From: Thalassia testudinum
Taxonomy: Eukaryota; Streptophyta; Magnoliopsida; Alismatales; Hydrocharitaceae
Assembly (NCBI GenBank): GCA_037157565.1
Contig: JAZHRO010000036.1
Location: 137,198,501-137,262,500 of the forward strand
DNA length: 64,000 nt
Direction of reading: 5' to 3'
Under the pieces are notes generated by a model, which saw only the letters and a program-made list of their open reading frames with translations, was not told the DNA's origin and did no database searches. The translations under genes and the position numbers were made by a program. This document shows, piece after piece, positions 32,571 through 44,000 of this stretch. How positions within the stretch are numbered: the stretch's first letter is position 1; every line of letters starts with the position of its first letter.

Positions 32571-33728
32571 TCATGCTTCTGCGGTATCAAGCCTGCATAC
32601 TCAACCACCCCTGCCATAGCGATGAAGTGGATCACCAAGAGCTAGAACTCGCCATCATAGATGTAAAATCACCAATGCATCTCTTTAGATGCAAAATTTG
32701 ATCTGGAAGCACCAAACCATGACCAGTGAGTTTTTCAAATCATGGGTAGACTCTAGAATGGCACCAACCCCTTGAAATTAACACAAGAAGCATCACAGCA
32801 TCCAGTCAGCCCTTAGGCGGTCTCTGAGGAGGTGCTTCGGTGAAGCATCAGTGGCACAACAGCCCCAGAGGCACTGTCGTGGCCTCAAGTGTCCAGCTGC
32901 TAGCGGCGCAATAGCCCTAGGTGCGTCGCTGCCCCTCGCAGTGGCCTTTGGTGGCTGCTGTGGCGGTGCTAAGGCGAAGCACCGGCTTAGCACCAGCCTC
33001 AAAGATCACACTCACGGTTGCAACAGGTGGTTGCGTCGTTGCTCCCCGCCGGTTGCAGCCTCAGACAATCGCCGTGATGCTGTTAGATGCTTGGCGACGG
33101 CGCTAGCGCCTTCTGTAGAGCGTCGCCAGTGACCCTTGGACCAGCAGCATTGCCGCTAGCTGCTGTAGGAGGTCGCAGCGCAGCCGCAACGCCGCTACTG
33201 GGTCTATCGACCCTTGCCGGGGCACCGCTCGGTGGTTCAGAGGCTTCCGCGCCACTGCAGCCCTATTACAAGGGCTGAATCGAGCCTCAGGAGTACCGCC
33301 TCCAATTGCTAGGGCTCTTGATCGGGCCTCAGGAGCATCGTCTCCAGCCGCTAGGGCTCTTGCGTGGGGCTAAACCAAGCCTTAGAGGCTGAATCAAGCC
33401 TCAGGGGCCTCACCGGGGGCCGCTAGGGCTCCTGCGTGCGGTCGGAGGGCCGCTGGAGACCACTGCCGCCGTCGAGGAAGGAGGAGATGAGAACGGGATT
33501 CGGTGTTAGGGTTTAAGAGGTCTTGAGGGGTGGGATACTTAGAGCCACGGTCTTGGACCGGTGCTCTGATAGTAAGTGGGAAGAAATGTCCAATCTCAAT
33601 TATTGAGAAAACATGACACCTCTCTATATAGAGAGAGATGTTGGGAAAGATACATAAAAGAACCAGACAAAATATAAAGATAACGAAACAATACCCAGTA
33701 AATATAAACAATATAAATAGGAGTATCA

Positions 33729-34070
33729 ACAAAATCGACCATAAACAAGTTAATACATACGCCCCTTCCCTTCTACACCTAAAAGCTCCATTGCCATGGA
33801 ATCCCATAAGTCTGCTAAAAAAGAGTGTCCAATCCAAATCCTGATTTCAAATTTCCTGAATGCAAGTACAACCAGAAAAGAGATGTGAACAATAATACTC
33901 GGGTTCACCATGACAAAGGGAGCATGTGGTATCTAAATATGATGTAATTTTCTTGTAATACACCTTTACAATCTGTCTTTCTGCAGCAGCCTGGTGAAAA
34001 TCTTCACCTTCAAGGGAAACCCCACCATTCAAACCAATTGACACACTCTAAGGTAACATGCATCATGTTA
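33729..34070 (-). mobile_element. LINE fragment, zf-RVT region, minus strand
   Basis: Minus-strand frames at 33847-34044 and 33750-33840 read a zf-RVT-like pattern: EDFHQAAAERQ in one frame and TTCSLCHGEPEYYCSHLFSGC (CxxC...H...C) in the same one. This is the C-terminal zinc-binding region of plant L1 ORF2. It is frame-shifted and short, with no tail or target duplication visible. Copia D may have inserted at its edge. Confidence 0.5.
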
Positions 34071-34905
34071 TATCCCACCAACCTGAAGTAATTTATAAGC
34101 AGATTTAACCAAAAAATCATTCTCCTCCGATTCCCATCCATCTCTTTCTCCTGATCTAGGGCAAAACTCTGCCAAATTCTGCTCTAATAACAAGAACTCC
34201 TCTTGTTGCGTTTCCGAATCTTCTAATCATATTGAAAAAAGTCACTTGGACTATTATCAACTTCTGTTAATCATTCTATTGCTTCTTTCAGAAGAAAAAG
34301 ATATGCTTCTCTATTCATGCCCTATTAAATGTCATTTATTGTTTTTGGCTTTTTGCATAACTTTGTGTGTGTGTGTGTGTTTTGTTGGAATGGTCTTTTT
34401 CTCAACTAAATTTGTGTATATTATTAAACCCCCATGACTTTACTGGGTCCGGTCTATTACAGCATGGTGGGCTATGGCCATGGTGGATATTCTAATTCTT
34501 AATATGAAAGATTGCGTCAATCTGTAGTGTTGCTTTATGACATTTAGCTATTTTTTTACAATACTGTGTTTAGCTCTCAATCACTACTACCATTACCACA
34601 TGGATCTTCTAGTTTGTGTTCTTCATATTAGGCAAATTATAAAACTCCATTCCTTGATAAGAGCTACAGTGCCAGAGGCTAATCATGCTGACTCTGCTAT
34701 TTTTTTTTCTGGACATCTCAAAAGCTAAAGTTGGATGAAAATTGAAAATGGGTTTCTTCTAGAATTTCAGTATTGTCGAATGTGGGAAAATTTGTTGGTC
34801 TATGCCAGGTTGTGATTTACATCTAGTTGTCTCCACTTGTTATTTTAATAAACTTTCTATTTTTGCACTGCTCTATTTCTTTGCTTAACTGATGCTTCTT
34901 AATAG
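34071..34905 (+). other. PYRR intron 5' of the first exon seen
   Basis: AT-rich, non-coding, with a (TG) run at 34364-34380 and pyrimidine-rich stretches before the acceptor (CTTCTTAATAG, 34895-34905). No upstream PYRR exon is recognised here. Confidence 0.6.
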
Positions 34906-35040
34906 GCAGGAATTGAAAGAGTAGTTCTAGGTTTAAGGCATCCAATGCAGCATCTAAGGGGTAAGGCTATACAGTTGTTAAGAAGTCATGATGTTCAGGT
35001 TGACGTTCTTGGGGAGGATCTACAAAGCAAAGTCTTGGAG
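34906..35040 (+). CDS. PYRR: PYRR exon: end of deaminase-like domain
   Basis: 45 codons in phase 0, reading [19 protein letters not shown] and ending [12 protein letters not shown]. Acceptor TAATAG precedes and donor GTGAGA follows. The block corresponds to the region after the cytidine-deaminase-type motif, which should lie in the exon before it. Confidence 0.85.
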
Positions 35041-38000
35041 GTGAGAAAGCCTCACTCCATATATTCCAATGCTTCCTTCTTCGATTGTATTCTTGCTGCT
35101 TCCTCCAAGGTAGCACATGGAAATTTCCCTCGTCTGATATCTACTTCAAAGAATGTTCTATGAGAAGCCACTCAAAATGCATGCTGGTTTCATGCTTTTC
35201 AAAGAAATGCATGAATTATAAAAAAGGAACTGGGAAATTGTCTCTCTGGAAATGATGCTAGTTTAAGTAATTTCATCTTCCTTTGACTACTTTTCATAAA
35301 TGTGTAGGAAGCCTTGAACTCGTGTCTCCTGGTCAACGCTCCTTTACTCTATAGAGCAGCCTATCGTGTTCCTTATTCTGTTCTCAAGTATGCAATGACC
35401 TTGGATGGTGCGTCTTATTGGAAATTTAAGCAGTGTGTTCCTTTTGATGTTGATTTTAACATTTTCAGTTTGTTGCTGGTGTATAAATATTGACTTTATG
35501 TGATTTTTTTCAAAAAATAACTTGAAAGGAAGTTATCTCTGTAACCTCTTCTCATTATCATACAGGAAAAACTGCATGCAGTAGTGGACATGCATCATGG
35601 GTCAGTAGTAAGTTGTCTAGGAATCGGGTATTTGAATTACGAGGCAGAAGCGATGCTGTTGTTGTAGGAGGAAATACTGTTCGCCTCGATGGTACATATT
35701 TTACTTGGTAGACACATTGGTGGCTTCTCCCATTTGCTCTCTTCTACTGTGCCTCTGAGCTTGATTTATTTCAGACCCACGCTTAACAGCAAGACATGGA
35801 GGTGGGCATGTTCCTGTAAGAATTGTGATGTCTCAAACATTAAATCTTCCTGACAAGGCAAACCTGTGGACCACACTTGATGGTTACACTATAGTTGCAA
35901 CTCAAAGAGGTGCTAGAAAGCAATTCCAAGAATTTCTTAGATCAAAAGGTGTTGAAGTGGTTGAATTTGACATCTTGAATCCTAGAGATGTCATGGAATA
36001 TTGCTATCAACGTGGATATCTTTCAGTTCTATGGGAATGCGGGGGATCATTAGCTGCACCTGCAATTTCTGCTGGTGTTATACACAAGGTACTCTTCACA
36101 TAGCGTTGGGTTGTAGATGGTCCCCAAAGATAAAGCACGTAACCATCTTATTTCAAAGAAACTAGCTTGTACATTTTGTATTATAAACCTCATGTAATCA
36201 ACCTTTTTCTTTTCAAAAAAAAATTGTATATTATATTTTCATTTGCGGCTCTTACTCCTTGTAACCTGTGATGCAGTTCTATGTGCTAGTATTGTGCCAA
36301 CTCTGACAGTTTGGAAATGAACATTGCCTAGGATAAATCAAGGAAATTCTAGGGGAAATTATAAGAAAGATGAAATGTAAGGAAATGCACATAAAATATC
36401 AATTCTTGACTTGAAAAATATTCAAGAATGAAGTAATGTTCATAACAACTACAATTAGAGGAGATGCACGATGATGAGAGAGTGTGGGAACCGGAGAAGT
36501 TAGCAGTGGGAGGGGGTCCTAGTAGGGAACAAGCAACATAGGGGTGATCGAGGAGGGGCAAGTGGGGTAGTGGGTTCAAAGGTTCAAAGGGAGCCTGTTT
36601 GCTTCCATTGTCAGGTGCGTTGTCACCTTGCTGAAGAATTCTAGGATCTGGTGGTTTGGGTCCACTGTAATGGACCTGGTTATCCTAGGTAGGCATGTTC
36701 ACTGCAACATCGTGCTATGAAGCCTAGGTTTTCCTTGGAGGGCCACGGCAACAGGGTGCCTGTTGTTCTCTTATAGTGGTCACAATCACTACAGCTTCTT
36801 AGATGCTTTCTCGATGCTTCTCTAGTAGGGGATGTGTTGGTTGGGAAGCCCTCACTGGCCTTGGTTAGAGATGCGGTGAAGGTATTTTGTTTGAGGCTGG
36901 AGCAATGGAAGCTTGCGAGGTTGGGAGGACTCGAGTTCATCATTAATGGATGCTCGTCGGAGGACTCAAACATGCTAAGGTTTTGCTCATTGGTGGTGGG
37001 TGATGGAGAGATCCATTGGAGGGAACCAATGATTACTGATGGTGCTTGTAAAGAGACGCCCCTAGCGTGGAAGCTCGTTGGTGTTTAGTTGGCTGGCATT
37101 CCCCTCCACCTTCGCACGCTAGAGGTGGTGGAGGCTCGAGTCTTGGGCTTCTCGAGGCTTTGGTTGTGTGTTCGTGTTGGACCTAATTTTGATCTGAGGT
37201 GGGTGTTGCCAGTTGTTGAGGTCATCGAGGATATCCCTCCCAAACTTCTTCTGCAGGAGGGGGGGGTCCTCCTAGGTTGTTCGGGTTCTTTCAACCTTGG
37301 AGCATCGCTCTTTTGTTGAGGTTGTGGCTTCCTCTTCGATGTTGGCAAGGGGTGGTTCGGTGTTGCTACAAAAGTGAGTTTGCTTTCTAAAGAGTCGTAG
37401 TAATCCTGCGAATCGAGGTGGGCACGAGATGGCATCCAATGGTCCAGGGGGTGCTTTGGGAAAGTTCCTATAGATGGTGTGGGGATTGTGTAGTCGATTG
37501 GGGCGTAGGTCTTCATCACAACCTAGTTCCTTTGCTTTTTAGTTCCTTTCTCCTCTTGGGGCCCGTTGTGACTAGGTGAACCACTAAACTGTTGAGGCCT
37601 TCTTGATGGTGGGCCTTAGTTCTCGAGATAATGTTGTTGCAACATTGCTTGCTTGTGTCAACACCACTAGTTCTTAGCATGACGTTGCCTCGGTTGTGTA
37701 AGGCCCTCGACCACAGGCATCTGAAGTGGTTGGTGATGCCGCCTTGATCTGGAGGACTCGTGGTTCAAGTTTTTGGGGTGCTCACGATTTGGGGTGTTGT
37801 GTGGTCGTGGAGGGGCCTTCTCGAAGCATTGAGCATCAGTAGGTGGTCTTGCAGGTTTGCATGGATGATTCCTTCACTTTGGAAGCTAGTGTGGCGTTTG
37901 GCAACGTGAAGGCTACAAGTGGAGGTGGTTTTGGGCTTGTTAAGGCATCACCTCTTCAAGGAAACTCCAGAACTATGAACGTATCCATATTCGGTATGTC

Positions 38001-41000
38001 AAACAAACTCTTCTCTATACCTAATTTGGGGATTCTTTTCCACTGTGGGTTGAGGTCTAAGCTGATTTTCCTTTCTTCTCCTCTTGGTGATGGGCTCTTA
38101 CACGTGTAGGAAGATGCCTTCATTTCCAAGTGGTGATGGGGGCAATGTTATTGCTTTGTTTTGGTGAGAACAAGTGTTCTAGTTTGATGATTGCTTCGCT
38201 TGAAGTTGCTACTAGTGCTATTGTGGTGGTCTCTAGCGAGGGATCAGGTGGGATGACTCCTGCGGTAACAAATGATGGCCCTGCTGCTACTTTGGAGGGT
38301 GTTGTAGGGATTGAGGAGCTTGCTATGAAGGTTGCTCTGCTTATGATAGTAGGGGTGAACCATGCAGTTCATCTAGATTCTTGACCACATGTAGTGAAAT
38401 GTTTCTCCAATTCATCTTGGAAGCTGCATGTCCTATGCCCGAGGTTAGTTTACAACACTGTCTACAAGAGGATGGGGCTCAAGAAGCAAAGGCATGCACG
38501 TGCCATTCAAGTTGAGTCAATAGATCAAGGCCGACGCAGATGCGAGGGGTGCTACTATTATTGATGCTAGAAGTGCTTCCGACTGTGAGACTACGGGGGT
38601 TAATACACCTACCCATAGTTAAAGTATTGTTGCGGAACGTTAGAGGTCGTTGTGACCCTACCTAGAGAGTTTCCCTCTCGCAGTAGCTGGTGGAATGGAG
38701 AATTGATATAGTACTTTTGTAAGAAATGCATTTAGAGAATGTCTATGACAGGTTGAAGAGAGAGGTGGAGGGATTTTAATCGCCTTTGTGAGATTGCCAT
38801 CTATTAGGAGGTCTAGAAGTATTGCTATGGCATGGAAAGATGATATTTTTCAGTGGATGATTCTAAGACGGATCGTTGGATGCTTACTACTATCTTTAGT
38901 AGATCTGATGGCTTTACCTTTGTTATGCCATCAGTTTATGGACCCGTTAAGGATGTGACCCATGTAGAATTGTGGGATGAGTTGAGGTAGGTCGCAGTTT
39001 TTGCTAATTGGAGACCTTGGTTGGTGGGTAGCAATTTTAATGCCACTTTATTTGTAGATGATAGGCTAGATGGAAGGATGGATTCAACCATTGTAGCCTT
39101 TGCAAGTGTGGTGGAGTTGGAACTTTATGACATCCCCATTTCTAGAGCTACATACACTTGAAGAAACTTGGCTGGCTCGAGGTCGAAGATTGATAGGTTC
39201 CTTTTCTTAATGGACCCATCAAAGAGATTCTATGCGAATGTTACCATGAAGCAGAGGCCTTTTTCAGTTCATACACCTTTGGTTTGGAATAGTAATGAAG
39301 GGGTCTTGCTTGCTTTCTACTTCGAGTTTTAGAAGTCATGGTTACTTGAGCCTGGGTTTAGAGATCTTATGCAACAAGAATGGCGGGAAGTTCCATTGTT
39401 TATGTCTGCAAAGCTTCAACATTTGTAGGTGATCTTGATGGACTATAAGGAGGTGAAGGAAAGAAGGGAGCGATCAAGAGTGGAGGCTTTGGAAGGGGTT
39501 TCTTCTCTGGATAGGGTTGATGATGGGCACACACTTAAGGATTATGAGCAAGGAGAGAGAGTGGCTGCAAGCTATTGTACACTGGGAGGTTTTTAAAAGG
39601 GAGGATGATTGGAGACAAAAGTTGCGACGACTTTGGTTGAAGAAGGGAAACTCAAATATGTGGTTTTTCCACTTGGTGGCTAGCATGAGGAGGCAAACCA
39701 ATCTGATTGGCTCCTTTAGGGTTGGAGATGAGGCGATAACTGATGAGGGCAAGATTGCAGAGGCTTTGAGGCTACACTTTCGTGACTTCACTAGGTGAGG
39801 GATATGGCGGTTAGCGACCTTTGAATTGCCTATGCTGGATGAGGTAGTGTGTGTTGATGTTTCAGGGAAGTGATCTTTGCCATGTGAGGTCTAATGGTTG
39901 AGGAATTTTCTAATCCAGACAGGTTTCGGGTTTTGTTCCTCAAAGAGTTTTGAAAGATAGTCAAGGAGGACTTTATTGATATGATTAGAGAACTTTTGAT
40001 TGATAATTGTGGTTTTGAGAGGCTGAATAAATTTTACTTATTGTTGCTGAAGAAGACAAGAGGTTGAAGGGATAGATCATTATTGCTCGATTGCGTTGTC
40101 GATTGCTTTTTATCTAATTGTGGCAAAGGGGCTGACAAATAGATTGAGATGTGTGCTTCCAGACTTGATTGGTCCTATGTAGTTTGCCTTCGTCCATGGG
40201 TGCTTGTTACAAGAGTTGTTTATTATGGTAGACAAGATATTAGTTGCATGGAGGAGATCCACTAGAAGTGCTTTCTTATGGAAGGTGGCGTTCTCGAAGG
40301 TGTATGATTTGGTTTCTTAGTCTTATTTGTGGTTATATTTTTGAGGGAGTTGTGTTGTACTTTTCCCACCTCTCTCTATATTAATAGTGGTAGGGTTTCC
40401 AAAGAATAATAAGCCTTTCATTTGTTGCTAACTTGGTATCAGAGCAGCAATCCTAGATTGGTGACCTAGGTACCACCACCGAAACAAGCAGCCAACCCCT
40501 CTCCACCACCGGTAGGCTTCTCACTGCTGCCTCCCCCCTGCCGGCACCACTGACCCTGTCAACCTTGATAGGGGTTGCTGATAGGGAGGGGGCCTCCTCT
40601 CACCATCGGTGGACCACTAGTGGTGGCCTAAGCTCGCTAGCATTGCCTGCAGCACCAGCGTTGCCTAGGTTGCTTGCGCTGTAGGCTTGTCACTGCCCTC
40701 TCCCTCTTCTCGTTTAGCTTGATCCATACGTGCCTTCTTTGCACGACCAATAGGGGTGTCTTTGACATCTCCACTTGATCTTCTTGTAGGATCTTTAAAA
40801 GGAGAGGCAACTTTTCTTGATTGGCGAAGTTTTAAAGGGGGTTGTTATGTCGTTCACACCTTGCTTCATGATCTGAATACTCTGTTCAGATCTTGTATTC
40901 TATGATTTTCAGATCTGAATATATGGCTTGGGGCTTTATTTTTTCACATTAGGGTTTAGGTTGTGGAGCCATGGCATGTTCTAGTTCGTCCGAGGTCACA

Positions 41001-44000
41001 TCGAACTCTCTTATGGATACTGGGAGTTACAAGAGTCATTTCTTTGGTCCAATGATCATGTTAGATCAGGCCAATTATTCGTAGTGGTCGCATATTTTCT
41101 TGATGATTGCTTGAGGCTATGGCGAGGAGAAAATTTTGAGTTAGCTCGAGCCCACTGACAAGATGGGAGCCAATGCTTCATGGGATAGAGACAATGCTAT
41201 GGTATGTGCTTGGATGATGAATTCTGTTATTCCCAGGATAGGAGATGAGATTATATATTACTCGACCACCAAGCAGATGTGAGTCTTTTCGTGAGACATG
41301 TTCTCATGAGAAGAACTCCGCACGTGCCTTTTAGGTCTATCACGAGTTGTTTTAGTTATGACAGAAGGGTCGATTATTGTCTTAGTACTATTCTCAGATG
41401 AAAGGCCTGTTAGAGAGGCATAATTCCTAAAGGTCAGGATGCACTTGCTCTTCTTGGCGTGAGTTCAAGAAAGAGCTGGTTGTATCATTATTGCTCTCTG
41501 GTTTGGGACTTGATTTTGCTGTAGCACGAGAACATATTCTCACCTTGTCAGAGCTTCCCTCTTTAGTGGAGACCTATAGTAGGTTGAGTAGGATTGCAAT
41601 TTCGGTCTCTCCAGTCGAGATCATAGGCCAGACTATTACTTTAGTTGCTGTTCCTGGATGTGGGAGAGGTGGCCCTTCTACTCGTGGTTGTGGTAGTGGA
41701 CGTGCATCTGGAGGATGCACTCGTACAACATGCACATATTGTGGTTGTTTAGGCCATTCTAAGGCTACGTGCTGGCAGAGGCACGGGAAGTCAGTTACTA
41801 CTCACCAGGCTACTAAGGGTGATATCCCTGGAGACATCGTGTCAAGAGCAGAGTTTGTTGAGTTACTACATAAATTTAGTCATCTATCCCAAACAGCTAC
41901 TGTTGAGATTGTAGCTACTGCCTCTACTTCAGGTATAGAGGTTATTTGTTTTGTTTCTACACATGATATTAGTGGTTAGTTAGTTGATTCAGGTGCTTCT
42001 AGACATTTATGTGGTGATCATGGTACATTTTTCGAGTTGAAATTTGTTCCTCTAGGCAGGACTATATAGGTGATTGGTGACAGGTTATCCTAAGTAGTTG
42101 ATAGGGGGGAGGTATCCCTCTCTTCTAGTTTGAGTTTGCCAAATGTGCTATATGTGTCAGGTTTTCCACTTAGTCTACTTTTTATTAGTCGTATTACTTG
42201 TGAGCTTAATTATTGAGCGATTTTTGCTGCGCAATCTTGTGGTTTACAGGATCAGCTCACAGGGAGGACGATTGGTGGAGGACATGGAGAAGGGGGCTTT
42301 ACTATTTAAGTCATTCCCTTGTTACTGCTATTGTTGTGGGTCAGGGGGAGGTTGCCTTGGCTTCTGGATCTCCCATCCAATGGCACCTCCGTCTTGGCCA
42401 TATTCCCTTAGAGTGACCTGGGCGTGTACTACCCCACATACTTGCCAGTACCACCATAACTTGTGATGCTTATTAACTTGGCAAGCACCACTGTGTTAGT
42501 TTTCCTTCTTCCTGCCACTCTGGGTTGTTGCATGCTTTTGACTTGACTTATATGGATGTATGTGAGTCAAGTTGTGTTCTTGATAGACTTGGTCATCGTT
42601 ATTTTTTGATTCTTGTTGATGATTTTTCTAGAGTTTCTTGGTTGTTTTTTTTTTTTTTAAATAAATTTGATGTTGGGAGGATTATTAAAAATTGTCTTAT
42701 TGAAATAAAAACCCAACTTTTTGTTACTATTAAAATGTTTTGGTCTGATAATGCTTTGGAGTTTATTGCTACTCATTTACATCAATTTTTTGGTGCATAT
42801 GGTATCATTCATCAGATTACTTGTGCTCATACCTCCTAGTAGAATGGTGTTGCTGAGAGGAAGCATATGCATCTTCTTGATGTGGCATGCACTCTATTAA
42901 TACACCCAGTGCTGTTGAGGCGAACGCCTCGGGCAATTAGGCAATGAGGTGAGGCGTTGGTAGGAGTTATCGCTTAACCGAACCTCTAGGTGATGGCCTT
43001 TGGTCAGGTGACCTACCTCCTTAGCTCGGGCGATGCCTCGTCACTTTTTCGCCCCATCGTATGAAGCCCTAAAGCCCGATTTCAATTTTTTTTGTTAAAA
43101 AGGCAACAAACTGCGACTTTCCAATCGAAGAGTCATGATTCTCATCCCATACACTTATTTACGTGAGTTGTGACTTCTCTCCCCACCAACCCCCATCACC
43201 ATTGTTGCTGGCGCAGCGAAACTTGGAGCTTCTTCGACCATCATCGTTGCTCACAATCTTCTTTGCCTCCTCGACCTCCATAGCATAGGTATAACCTTGA
43301 GTCTCGACTCGTCTTCTAGACCTCCATCGTGGATTCCTGGCATTGCCATCTTCGCCATGGATTGTTTTTTTTTTTGTCAATTGGATGAAATGACTTAGTT
43401 TCATTAGAAACCCTAGGGCTCTCTTATATAGAGAGAGATCGTAGAGTCAAAAGTACAGAAATGTCCCTGAGGGACAAAACACCCATTGCCCTTACAATAA
43501 GAGAAAATAAAAAGACATGTGCTAACACTTTCCCTCAAGCTGTAGCATAAATATCTATCATGCTCAGCTTGGATATGCAAGAATCAAATGAAGATATGGC
43601 CAAGGGCTTGGTGAAAATATCTTCAGTCTGCTCCTCAGATGCAACAGAAGTGGTATGTAGCAACCCCTTCTGAATAATGTTCCTGGTATAGTGACAATCA
43701 ACCTCAACATGTTTCATTATCTTGTGAAATGCTGGGTTGTTGGCAATGAAGGTAGTTGCTCTATTATCACATCGCATCTCAATGGGGCTAGAAAACTGCA
43801 CCTGTAGGTCAATAAGCAAGGATTTGATTTACATCATCTTTGCAGTCATCTGAGCCATAGCTCTGTACTCAGACTCGGCGCTAGATCTCGCAATTGTGCC
43901 CTGTTTCTTGCTCCTCCATGTGATCAAATTTCTTGCTAAGAAGGTGCAGAACCTAATAGTGGATTTGCGATCCACATGACATCCGACATAGTCTGCATCA

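Larger units (their letters stand above)
30792..33728 (-). mobile_element. Ty1/copia element D, minus strand, rearranged
   Basis: LTRs of about 152 bp lie at 30792-30944 and 33577-33728, sharing TATATAGAGAGAGATGTTGGG. The primer site is degenerate (complement CTCTGATAGTAAG, 33566-33578). Minus-strand order: long leader (about 32790-33576), protease, GAG-pre-integrase (31901-32407), then a foreign-looking inverted leader copy (31913-32018), RT (31624-31884, intact YVDD) and RNase H (30955-31560). Gag and integrase are absent, and about 65 residues of RT after YFLGIEV are deleted at 31600. No exact 5 bp duplication is visible (ATCAA against ACAAA). Confidence 0.75.
36420..40341 (+). mobile_element. 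L1-type LINE (LINE-G), truncated in RT
   Basis: ORF1 traces start near 36540 with a CCHC-like [14 protein letters not shown], followed by a DUF4283-like region (36834-37088, ending [12 protein letters not shown], then [13 protein letters not shown]). ORF2 begins near 38630. Endonuclease shows [12 protein letters not shown] (39010-39050). The linker [20 protein letters not shown] is at 39640-39700. RT is lost after [11 protein letters not shown] at about 40320, where the LTR of copia F begins. No active-site YADD remains. The 5' boundary is uncertain. Confidence 0.65.
40342..42906 (+). mobile_element. Ty1/copia element F, 5' half only
   Basis: A short LTR-like segment (about 40342-40432) is followed by primer site TTGGTATCAGAGCAGC (40433-40448), a 520 bp leader and gag starting at ATG 40971. 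Gag, protease and integrase follow up to the LIHP block at 42906, where the hAT sequence starts. The RT, RNase H and 3' LTR do not reappear on the far side of the hAT, so the 3' half was lost. The LTR start is uncertain. Confidence 0.7.

Noticed and set aside
30787..33733. Possible target duplication for copia D (ATCAA and ACAAA).
   Set aside because: Two of five bases differ and shifting the ends does not improve the match.
34537..34728. A 63-codon plus-strand frame just before the first PYRR exon, considered as an upstream exon.
   Set aside because: Its translation does not resemble the deaminase domain of PYRR and it lacks a suitable donor site joined in phase to 34906.
35566..35580. KTAC in place of the more usual KIAA at the start of the PYRR reductase domain, as a possible sign of decay.
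   Set aside because: The equivalent position in bacterial RibD is GRTAM, so Thr and a variable next residue are tolerated. All other exon positions look conserved.
37085..37519. Minus-strand frame of 144 codons inside LINE-G.
   Set aside because: It lies antisense to the DUF4283-like region of LINE-G ORF1, with no recognisable domain.
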